Below the pieces are notes generated by a model. It did not search any database and had not been told where the DNA came from. It saw only the letters and a program-made list of their open reading frames with translations. A program made the position numbers and the translations under genes. From Auanema rhodensis (lineage: Eukaryota > Nematoda > Chromadorea > Rhabditida > Rhabditidae), in NCBI GenBank assembly GCA_964057225.1, contig OZ059894.1, forward strand, positions 23,652,476-23,716,475: a DNA stretch of 64,000 nt, read 5' to 3'. Position 1 is the stretch's first letter; every line of letters begins with the position of its first letter. This document shows, in pieces, positions 51,714-63,851 of the stretch.

Positions 51714-52593
51714 GATGCGGTTTTCAAAATTAGATTCCCCATGTCCATATTAGTCTAAAAACAAATTTTTATTGATATTGGTTCATGGTAACCATGACTT
51801 TGAAATTTACGTGAACTTTAATTTATGCTAATTAAATGTACACGTGATGTGCACTTGGTATGTAACTCGCTTCACGTGAAAGATAAAGAGATGCGGTTTT
51901 CAAAATTAGATTCCCCATGTCCATATTAGTCTAAAAACAAATTTTTATTGATATTGGTTCATGGTAACCATGACTTTGAAATTTACGTGAACTTTAATTT
52001 ATGCTAATTAAATGTACACGTGATGTGCACTTGGTATGTAACTCGCTTCACGTGAAAGATAAAGAGATGCGGTTTTCAAAATTAGATTCCCCATGTCCAT
52101 ATTAGTCTAAAAACAAATTTTTATTGATATTGGTTCATGGTAACCATGACTTTGAAATTTACGTGAACTTTAATTTATGCTAATTAAATGTACACGTGAT
52201 GTGCACTTGGTATGTAACTCGCTTCACGTGAAAGATAAAGAGATGCGGTTTTCAAAATTAGATTCCCCATGTCCATATTAGTCTAAAAACAAATTTTTAT
52301 TGATATTGGTTCATGGTAACCATGACTTTGAAATTTACGTGAACTTTAATTTATGCTAATTAAATGTACACGTGATGTGCACTTGGTATGTAACTCGCTT
52401 CACGTGAAAGATAAAGAGATGCGGTTTTCGAAATTAGATTCCCCATGTCCATATTAGTCTAAAAACAAATTTTTATTGTTATTGGTTCATGGTAACCATG
52501 ACTTTGAAATTTACGTGAACTTTAATTTATGCTAATTAAATGTACACGTGATGTGCACTTGGTATGTAACTCGCTTCACGTGAAAGATAAAGT

Positions 52594-52767
52594 GATGCGG
52601 TTTTCAAAATTAGATTCCCCATGTCCATATTAGTTTAAACAAACTTTTATTGTTATTGGTTCAAGGTAACCATGACTTTGAATTTTACGTGAACTTTAAT
52701 TTATGCTAATTAAATGTACACGTGATGTGCACTTGGTATGTAACTCGCTTCACGTGAAAGATAAAGA
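52594..52767 (+). repeat. 174-bp PmeI variant monomer, copy 14
   Basis: PmeI site at 52633, 1054 bp (6 monomers minus 2) after copy 13. Subtype 1 (AAAGTGATG); the preceding monomer has TTCGAAATT. Confidence 0.9.
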
Positions 52768-53999
52768 GATGCGGTTTTCAAAATTAGATTCCCCATGTCC
52801 ATATTAGTCTAAAAACAAATTTTTATTGATATTGGTTCATGGTAACCATGACTTTGAAATTTACGTGAACTTTAATTTATGCTAATTAAATGTACACGTG
52901 ATGTGCACTTGGTATGTAACTCGCTTCACGTGAAAGATAAAGAGATGCGATTTTCAAAATTAGATTCCCCATGTCTATATTAGTCTAAAAACAAATTTTT
53001 ATTGATATTGGTTCATGGTAACCATGACTTTGAAATTTACGTGAACTTTAATTTATGCTAATTAAATGTACACGTGATGTGCACTTGGTATGTAACTCGC
53101 TTCACGTGAAAGATAAAGAGATGCGGTTTTCAAAATTAGATTCCCCATGTCCATATTAGTCTAAAAACAAATTTTTATTGATATTGGTTCATGGTAACCA
53201 TGTCTTTGAAATTTACGTGAACTTTAATTTATGCTAATTAAATGTACACGTGATGTGCACTTGGTATGTAACTCGCTTCACGTGAAAGATAAAGAGATGC
53301 GGTTTTCAAAATTAGATTCCCCATGTCCATATTAGTCTAAAAACAAATTTTTATTGATATTGGTTCATGGTAACCATGACTTTGAAATTTACGTGAACTT
53401 TAATTTATGCTAATTAAATGTACACGTGATGTGCACTTGGTATGTAACTCGCTTCACGTGAAAGATAAAGAGATGCGGTTTTCAAAATTAGATTCCCCAT
53501 GTCCATATTAGTCTAAAAACAAATTTTTATTGATATTGGTTCATGGTAACCATGACTTTGAAATTTACGTGAACTTTAATTTATGCTAACTAAATGTACA
53601 CGTGATGTGCACTTGGTATGTAACTCGCTTCACGTGAAAGATAAAGAGATGCGGTTTTCAAAATTAGATTCCCCATGTCCATATTAGTCTAAAAACAAAT
53701 TTTTATTGATATTGGTTCATGGTAACCATGACTTTGAAATTTACGTGAACTTTAATTTATGCTAATTAAATGTACACGTGATGGGCACTTGGTATGTAAC
53801 TCGCTTCACGTGAAAGATAAAGAGATGCGGTTTTCAAAATTAGATTCCCCATGTCCATATTAGTCTAAAAACAAATTTTTATTGATATTGGTTCATGGTA
53901 ACCATGACTTTGAAATTTACGTGAACTTTAATTTATGCTAATTAAATGTACACGTGATGTGCACTTGGTATGTAACTCGCTTCACGTGAAAGATAAAGA

Positions 54000-55759
54000 G
54001 ATGCGGTTTTCAAAATTAGATTCCCCATGTCCATATTAGTCTAAAAACAAATTTTTATTGATATTGGTTCATGGTAACCATGACTTTGAAATTTACGTGA
54101 ACTTTAATTTATGCTAACTAAATGTACACGTGATGTGCACTTGGTATGTAACTCGCTTCACGTGAAAGATAAAGAGATGCGGTTTTCAAAATTAGATTCC
54201 CCATGTCCATATTAGTCTAAAAACAAATTTTTATTGATATTGGTGCATGGTAACCATGACTTTGAAATTTACGTGAACTTTAATTTATGCTAATTAAATG
54301 TACACGTGATGTGCACTTGGTATGTAACTTGCTTCACGTGAAAGATAAAGAGATGCGGTTTTCAAAATTAGATTCCCCATGTCCATATTAGTCTAAAAAC
54401 AAATTTTTTTTGTTATTGGTTCATGGTAACCATGACTTTGAAATTTACGTGAACTTTAATTTATGCTAATTAAATGTACACGTGATGTGCACTTGGTATG
54501 TAACTCGCTTCACGTGAAAGATAAAGAGATGCGGTTTTCAAAATTAGATTCCCCATGTCCATATTAGTCTAAAAACAAATTTTTATTGTTATTGGTTCAT
54601 GGTAACCATGACTTTGAAATTTACGTGAACTTTAATTTATGCTAATTAAATGTACACGTGATGTGCACTTGGTATGTAACTCGCTTCACGTGAAAGATAA
54701 AGAGATGCGGTTTTCAAAATTAGATTCCCCATGTCTATATTAGTCTAAAAACAAATGTTTATTGATATTGGTTCATGGTAACCATGACTTTGAAATTTAC
54801 GTGAACTTTAATTTATGCTAATTAAATGTACACGTGATGTGCACTTGGTATGTAACTCGCTTCACGTGAAAGATAAAGAAATGCGGTTTCCAAAATTAGA
54901 TTCCCCATGTCCATATTAGTCTAAAAACAAATTTTTATTGATATTGGTTCATGGTAACCATGACTTTGAAATTTACGTGAACTTTAATTTATGCTAACTA
55001 AATGTACACGTGATGTGCACTTGGTATGTAACTCGCTTCACGTGAAAGATAAAGAGATGCGGTTTTCAAAATTAGATTCCCCATGTCCATATTAGTCTAA
55101 AAACAAATTTTTATTGATATTGGTGCATGGTAACCATGACTTTGAAATTTACGTGAACTTTAATTTATGCTAATTAAATGTACACGTGATGTGCACTTGG
55201 TATGTAACTTGCTTCACGTGAAAGATAAAGAGATGCGGTTTTCAAAATTAGATTCCCCATGTCCATATTAGTCTAAAAACAAATTTTTTTTGTTATTGGT
55301 TCATGGTAACCATGACTTTGAAATTTACGTGAACTTTAATTTATGCTAATTAAATGTACACGTGATGTGCACTTGGTATGTAACTCGCTTCACGTGAAAG
55401 ATAAAGAGATGCGGTTTTCAAAATTAGATTCCCCATGTCCATATTAGTCTAAAAACAAATTTTTATTGTTATTGGTTCATGGTAACCATGACTTTGAAAT
55501 TTACGTGAACTTTAATTTATGCTAATTAAATGTACACGTGATGTGCACTTGGTATGTAACTCGCTTCACGTGAAAGATAAAGAGATGCGGTTTTCAAAAT
55601 TAGATTCCCCATGTCTATATTAGTCTAAAAACAAATGTTTATTGATATTGGTTCATGGTAACCATGACTTTGAAATTTACGTGAACTTTAATTTATGCTA
55701 ATTAAATGTACACGTGATGTGCACTTGGTATGTAACTCGCTTCACGTGAAAGATAAAGA
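54000..55759 (+). repeat. Tandem 5-monomer repeat (2 x 880 bp)
   Basis: Copies are 54000-54879 and 54880-55759. Each is TAACTAAA; G70/AACTTGC; long T run with GTTATTGG; GTTATTGG; TGTCTATA/AATGTTTA, followed by AAAGAAATG. Copy 2 has the private GGTTTCCAAAATT. The same five occur again at 56112-56991 after two intervening monomers, one with ATGGGCAC. Confidence 0.8.
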
Positions 55760-56111
55760 AATGCGGTTTTCAAAATTAGATTCCCCATGTCCATATTAGT
55801 CTAAAAACAAATTTTTATTGATATTGGTTCATGGTAACCATGACTTTGAAATTTACGTGAACTTTAATTTATGCTAATTAAATGTACACGTGATGGGCAC
55901 TTGGTATGTAACTCGCTTCACGTGAAAGATAAAGAGATGCGGTTTTCAAAATTAGATTCCCCATGTCCATATTAGTCTAAAAACAAATTTTTATTGATAT
56001 TGGTTCATGGTAACCATGACTTTGAAATTTACGTGAACTTTAATTTATGCTAATTAAATGTACACGTGATGTGCACTTGGTATGTAACTCGCTTCACGTG
56101 AAAGATAAAGA

Positions 56112-58045
56112 GATGCGGTTTTCAAAATTAGATTCCCCATGTCCATATTAGTCTAAAAACAAATTTTTATTGATATTGGTTCATGGTAACCATGACTTTG
56201 AAATTTACGTGAACTTTAATTTATGCTAACTAAATGTACACGTGATGTGCACTTGGTATGTAACTCGCTTCACGTGAAAGATAAAGAGATGCGGTTTTCA
56301 AAATTAGATTCCCCATGTCCATATTAGTCTAAAAACAAATTTTTATTGATATTGGTGCATGGTAACCATGACTTTGAAATTTACGTGAACTTTAATTTAT
56401 GCTAATTAAATGTACACGTGATGTGCACTTGGTATGTAACTTGCTTCACGTGAAAGATAAAGAGATGCGGTTTTCAAAATTAGATTCCCCATGTCCATAT
56501 TAGTCTAAAAACAAATTTTTTTTGTTATTGGTTCATGGTAACCATGACTTTGAAATTTACGTGAACTTTAATTTATGCTAATTAAATGTACACGTGATGT
56601 GCACTTGGTATGTAACTCGCTTCACGTGAAAGATAAAGAGATGCGGTTTTCAAAATTAGATTCCCCATGTCCATATTAGTCTAAAAACAAATTTTTATTG
56701 TTATTGGTTCATGGTAACCATGACTTTGAAATTTACGTGAACTTTAATTTATGCTAATTAAATGTACACGTGATGTGCACTTGGTATGTAACTCGCTTCA
56801 CGTGAAAGATAAAGAGATGCGGTTTTCAAAATTAGATTCCCCATGTCTATATTAGTCTAAAAACAAATGTTTATTGATATTGGTTCATGGTAACCATGAC
56901 TTTGAAATTTACGTGAACTTTAATTTATGCTAATTAAATGTACACGTGATGTGCACTTGGTATGTAACTCGCTTCACGTGAAAGATAAAGAGATGCGGTT
57001 TTCAAAATTAGATTCCCCATGTCCATATTAGTCTAAAAACAAATTTTTATTGATATTGGTTCATGGTAACCATGTCTTTGAAATTTACGTGAACTTTAAT
57101 TTATGCTAATTAAATGTACACGTGATATGCACTTGGTATGTAACTCGCTTCACGTGAAAGATAAAGAGATGCGGTTTTCAAAATTAGATTCCCCATGTCC
57201 ATATTAGTCTAAAAACAAATTTTTATTGTTATTGGTTCATGGTAACCATGACTTTGAAATTTACGTGAACTTTAATTTATGCTAATTAAATGTACACGTG
57301 ATATGCACTTGGTATGTAACTCGCTTCACGTGAAAGATAAAGAGATGCGGTTTTCAAAATTAGATTCCCCATGTCCATATTAGTCTAAAAACAAATTTTT
57401 ATTGATATTGGTTCATGGTAACCATGTCTTTGAAATTTACGTGAACTTTAATTTATGCTAATTAAATGTACACGTGATGTGCACTTGGTATGTGACTCGC
57501 TTCACGTGAAAGATAAAGAGATGCGGTTTTCAAAATTAGATTCCCCATGTCCATATTAGTCTAAAAACAAATTTTTATTGATATTGGTTCATGGTAACCA
57601 TGACTTTGAAATTTACGTGAACTTTAATTTATGCTAATTAAATGTACACGTGATGTGCACTTGGTATGTGACTCGCTTCACGTGAAAGATAAAGAGATGC
57701 GGTTTTCAAAATTAGATTCCCCATGTCCATATTAGTCTAAAAACAAATTTTTATTGATATTGGTTCATGGTAACCATGACTTTGAAATTTACGTGAACTT
57801 TAATTTATGCTAATTAAATGTACACGTGATGTGCACTTGGTATGTAACTCGCTTCACGTGAAAGATAAAGAGATGCGGTTTTCAAACTTAGATTCCCCAT
57901 GTCCATATTAGTTTAAACAAACTTTTATTGTTATTGGTTCAAGGTAACCATGACTTTGAATTTTACGTGAACTTTAATTTATGCTAATTAAATGTACACG
58001 TGATGTGCACTTGGTATGTAACTCGCTTCACGTGAAAGATAAAGA
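56112..58045 (+). repeat. 11-monomer expanded block with recombinant-looking monomers
   Basis: This matches the 10-monomer block at 23929 but has one extra unit. After T84/GATATGCAC comes a GTTATTGG monomer that also has GATATGCAC. After T84/GTGACTCG comes a T70/A84 monomer that also has GTGACTCG. The markers GATATGCAC and GTGACTCG are otherwise tied to T84 monomers, apart from one TAACTAAA monomer at 31315. Confidence 0.7.
57872..58045 (+). repeat. 174-bp PmeI variant monomer, copy 15
   Basis: PmeI site at 57911, 5278 bp (30 monomers minus 2) after copy 14, the longest interval between PmeI sites. Subtype 2 (CAAACTTAG). Confidence 0.9.
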
Positions 58046-60333
58046 GATGCGGTTTTCAAAATTAGATTCCCCATGTCCATATTAGTCTAAAAACAAATTT
58101 TTATTGATATTGGTTCATGGTAACCATGACTTTGAAATTTACGTGAACTTTAATTTATGCTAATTAAATGTACACGTGATGTGCACTTGGTATGTAACTC
58201 GCTTCACGTGAAAGATAAAGAGATGCGGTTTTCAAAATTAGATTCCCCATGTCTATATTAGTCTAAAAACAAATTTTTATTGATATTGGTTCATGGTAAC
58301 CATGACTTTGAAATTTACGTGAACTTTAATTTATGCTAATTAAATGTACACGTGATGTGCACTTGGTATGTAACTCGCTTCACGTGAAAGATAAAGAGAT
58401 GCGGTTTTCAAAATTAGATTCCCCATGTCCATATTAGTCTAAAAACAAATTTGTATTGATATTGGTTCATGGTAACCATGACTTTGAAATTTACGTGAAC
58501 TTTAATTTATGCTAATTAAATGTACACGTGATGTGCACTTGGTATGTAACTCGCTTCACGTGAAAGATAAAGAGATGCGGTTTTCAAAATTAGATTCCCC
58601 ATGTCCATATTAGTCTAAAAACAAATTTTTATTGATATTGGTTCATGGTAACCATGTCTTTGAAATTTACGTGAACTTTAATTTATGCTAATTAAATGTA
58701 CACGTGATATGCACTTGGTATGTAACTCGCTTCACGTGAAAGATAAAGAGATGCGGTTTTCAAAATTAGATTCCCCATGTCCATATTAGTCTAAAAACAA
58801 ATTTTTATTGTTATTGGTTCATGGTAACCATGACTTTGAAATTTACGTGAACTTTAATTTATGCTAACTAAATGTACACGTGATGTGCACTTGGTATGTA
58901 ACTCGCTTCACGTAAAAGATAAAGAGATGCGGTTTTCAAAATTAGATTCCCCATGTCCATATTAGTCTAAAAACAAATTTTTATTGATATTGGTGCATGG
59001 TAACCATGACTTTGAAATTTACGTGAACTTTAATTTATGCTAATTAAATGTACACGTGATGTGCACTTGGTATGTAACTTGCTTCACGTGAAAGATAAAG
59101 AGATGCGGTTTTCAAAATTAGATTCCCCATGTCCATATTAGTCTAAAAACAAATTTTTATTGATATTGGTGCATGGTAACCATGACTTTGAAATTTACGT
59201 GAACTTTAATTTATGCTAATTAAATGTACACGTGATGTGCACTTGGTATGTAACTCGCTTCACGTGAAAGATAAAGAGATGCGGTTTTCAAAATTAGATT
59301 CCCCATGTCCATATTAGTCTAAAAACAAATTTTTATTGTTATTGGTTCATGGTAACCATGACTTTGAAATTTACGTGAACTTTAATTTATGCTAATTAAA
59401 TGTACACGTGATGTGCACTTGGTATGTAACTCGCTTCACGTGAAAGATAAAGAGATGCGGTTTTCAAAATTAGATTCCCCATGTCTATATTAGTCTAAAA
59501 ACAAATGTTTATTGATATTGGTTCATGGTAACCATGACTTTGAAATTTACGTGAACTTTAATTTATGCTAATTAAATGTACACGTGATGTGCACTTGGTA
59601 TGTAACTCGCTTCACGTGAAAGATAAAGAGATGCGGTTTTCAAAATTAGATTCCCCATGTCCATATTAGTCTAAAAACAAATTTTTATTGATATTGGTTC
59701 ATGGTAACCATGACTTTGAAATTTACGTGAACTTTAATTTATGCTAATTAAATGTACACGTGATGGGCACTTGGTATGTAACTCGCTTCACGTGAAAGAT
59801 AAAGAGATGCGGTTTTCAAAATTAGATTCCCCATGTCCATATTAGTCTAAAAACAAATTTTTATTGATATTGGTTCATGGTAACCATGACTTTGAAATTT
59901 ACGTGAACTTTAATTTATGCTAATTAAATGTACACGTGATGTGCACTTGGTATGTAACTCGCTTCACGTGAAAGATAAAGAGATGCGGTTTTCAAAATTA
60001 GATTCCCCATGTCCATATTAGTCTAAAAACAAATTTTTATTGATATTGGTTCATGGTAACCATGACTTTGAAATTTACGTGAACTTTAATTTATGCTAAC
60101 TAAATGTACACGTGATGTGCACTTGGTATGTAACTCGCTTCACGTGAAAGATAAAGAGATGCGGTTTTCAAAATTAGATTCCCCATGTCCATATTAGTCT
60201 AAAAACAAATTTTTATTGATATTGGTTCATGGTAACCATGACTTTGAAATTTACGTGAACTTTAATTTATGCTAATTAAATGTACACGTGATGTGCACTT
60301 GGTATGTAACTTGCTTCACGTGAAAGATAAAGA

Positions 60334-62091
60334 GATGCGGTTTTCAAAATTAGATTCCCCATGTCCATATTAGTCTAAAAACAAATTTTTATTGATATTG
60401 GTTCATGGTAACCATGACTTTGAAATTTACGTGAACTTTAATTTATGCTAACTAAATGTACACGTGATGTGCACTTGGTATGTAACTCGCTTCACGTGAA
60501 AGATAAAGAGATGCGGTTTTCAAAATTAGATTCCCCATGTCCATATTAGTCTAAAAACAAATTTTTATTGATATTGGTGCATGGTAACCATGACTTTGAA
60601 ATTTACGTGAACTTTAATTTATGCTAATTAAATGTACACGTGATGTGCACTTGGTATGTAACTTGCTTCACGTGAAAGATAAAGAGATGCGGTTTTCAAA
60701 ATTAGATTCCCCATGTCCATATTAGTCTAAAAACAAATTTTTTTTGTTATTGGTTCATGGTAACCATGACTTTGAAATTTACGTGAACTTTAATTTATGC
60801 TAATTAAATGTACACGTGATGTGCACTTGGTATGTAACTCGCTTCACGTGAAAGATAAAGAGATGCGGTTTTCAAAATTAGATTCCCCATGTCCATATTA
60901 GTCTAAAAACAAATTTTTATTGTTATTGGTTCATGGTAACCATGACTTTGAAATTTACGTGAACTTTAATTTATGCTAATTAAATGTACACGTGATGTGC
61001 ACTTGGTATGTAACTCGCTTCACGTGAAAGATAAAGAGATGCGGTTTTCAAAATTAGATTCCCCATGTCTATATTAGTCTAAAAACAAATGTTTATTGAT
61101 ATTGGTTCATGGTAACCATGACTTTGAAATTTACGTGAACTTTAATTTATGCTAATTAAATGTACACGTGATGTGCACTTGGTATGTAACTCGCTTCACG
61201 TGAAAGATAAAGAGATGCGGTTTTCAAAATTAGATTCCCCATGTCCATATTAGTCTAAAAACAAATTTTTATTGATATTGGTTCATGGTAACCATGTCTT
61301 TGAAATTTACGTGAACTTTAATTTATGCTAATTAAATGTACACGTGATATGCACTTGGTATGTAACTCGCTTCACGTGAAAGATAAAGAGATGCGGTTTT
61401 CAAAATTAGATTCCCCATGTCCATATTAGTCTAAAAACAAATTTTTATTGTTATTGGTTCATGGTAACCATGACTTTGAAATTTACGTGAACTTTAATTT
61501 ATGCTAATTAAATGTACACGTGATGTGCACTTGGTATGTAACTCGCTTCACGTGAAAGATAAAGAGATGCGGTTTTCAAAATTAGATTCCCCATGTCCAT
61601 ATTAGTCTAAAAACAAATTTTTATTGATATTGGTTCATGGTAACCATGTCTTTGAAATTTACGTGAACTTTAATTTATGCTAATTAAATGTACACGTGAT
61701 GTGCACTTGGTATGTGACTCGCTTCACGTGAAAGATAAAGAGATGCGGTTTTCAAAATTAGATTCCCCATGTCCATATTAGTCTAAAAACAAATTTTTAT
61801 TGATATTGGTTCATGGTAACCATGACTTTGAAATTTACGTGAACTTTAATTTATGCTAATTAAATGTACACGTGATGTGCACTTGGTATGTAACTCGCTT
61901 CACGTGAAAGATAAAGAGATGCGGTTTTCAAACTTAGATTCCCCATGTCCATATTAGTTTAAACAAACTTTTATTGTTATTGGTTCAAGGTAACCATGAC
62001 TTTGAATTTTACGTGAACTTTAATTTATGCTAATTAAATGTACACGTGATGTGCACTTGGTATGTAACTCGCTTCACGTGAAAGATAAAGA
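60334..62091 (+). repeat. 10-monomer block, later copy (1758 bp)
   Basis: Same order and length as 23929-25686 and 31315-33072, ending in a subtype 2 PmeI monomer. After it come consensus-like, TGTCTATA, TTTGTATT and T84/GATATGCAC monomers, the same order that follows 58045. Confidence 0.8.
61918..62091 (+). repeat. 174-bp PmeI variant monomer, copy 16
   Basis: PmeI site at 61957, 4046 bp (23 monomers minus 2) after copy 15. Subtype 2. This is the last PmeI monomer in the window. Confidence 0.9.
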
Positions 62092-63851
62092 GATGCGGTT
62101 TTCAAAATTAGATTCCCCATGTCCATATTAGTCTAAAAACAAATTTTTATTGATATTGGTTCATGGTAACCATGACTTTGAAATTTACGTGAACTTTAAT
62201 TTATGCTAATTAAATGTACACGTGATGTGCACTTGGTATGTAACTCGCTTCACGTGAAAGATAAAGAGATGCGGTTTTCAAAATTAGATTCCCCATGTCT
62301 ATATTAGTCTAAAAACAAATTTTTATTGATATTGGTTCATGGTAACCATGACTTTGAAATTTACGTGAACTTTAATTTATGCTAATTAAATGTACACGTG
62401 ATGTGCACTTGGTATGTAACTCGCTTCACGTGAAAGATAAAGAGATGCGGTTTTCAAAATTAGATTCCCCATGTCCATATTAGTCTAAAAACAAATTTGT
62501 ATTGATATTGGTTCATGGTAACCATGACTTTGAAATTTACGTGAACTTTAATTTATGCTAATTAAATGTACACGTGATGTGCACTTGGTATGTAACTCGC
62601 TTCACGTGAAAGATAAAGAGATGCGGTTTTCAAAATTAGATTCCCCATGTCCATATTAGTCTAAAAACAAATTTTTATTGATATTGGTTCATGGTAACCA
62701 TGTCTTTGAAATTTACGTGAACTTTAATTTATGCTAATTAAATGTACACGTGATATGCACTTGGTATGTAACTCGCTTCACGTGAAAGATAAAGAGATGC
62801 GGTTTTCAAAATTAGATTCCCCATGTCCATATTAGTCTAAAAACAAATTTTTATTGTTATTGGTTCATGGTAACCATGACTTTGAAATTTACGTGAACTT
62901 TAATTTATGCTAATTAAATGTACACGTGATGTGCACTTGGTATGTAACTCGCTTCACGTGAAAGATAAAGAGATGCGGTTTTCAAAATTAGATTCCCCAT
63001 GTCCATATTAGTCTAAAAACAAATTTTTATTGATATTGGTTCATGGTAACCATGTCTTTGAAATTTACGTGAACTTTAATTTATGCTAATTAAATGTACA
63101 CGTGATGTGCACTTGGTATGTAACTCGCTTCACGTGAAAGATAAAGAGATGCGGTTTTCAAAATTAGATTCCCCATGTCTATATTAGTCTAAAAACAAAT
63201 TTTTATTGATATTGGTTCATGGTAACCATGACTTTGAAATTTACGTGAACTTTAATTTATGCTAATTAAATGTACACGTGATGTGCACTTGGTATGTAAC
63301 TCGCTTCACGTGAAAGATAAAGAGATGCGGTTTTCAAAATTAGATTCCCCATGTCCATATTAGTCTAAAAACAAATTTTTATTGATATTGGTTCATGGTA
63401 ACCATGTCTTTGAAATTTACGTGAACTTTAATTTATGCTAATTAAATGTACACGTGATGTGCACTTGGTATGTAACTCGCTTCACGTGAAAGATAAAGAG
63501 ATGCGGTTTTCAAAATTAGATTCCCCATGTCCATATTAGTCTAAAAACAAATTTTTATTGATATTGGTTCATGGTAACCATGACTTTGAAATTTACGTGA
63601 ACTTTAATTTATGCTAACTAAATGTACACGTGATGTGCACTTGGTATGTAACTCGCTTCACGTAAAAGATAAAGAGATGCGGTTTTCAAAATTAGATTCC
63701 CCATGTCCATATTAGTCTAAAAACAAATTTTTATTGATATTGGTGCATGGTAACCATGACTTTGAAATTTACGTGAACTTTAATTTATGCTAATTAAATG
63801 TACACGTGATGTGCACTTGGTATGTAACTTGCTTCACGTGAAAGATAAAGA

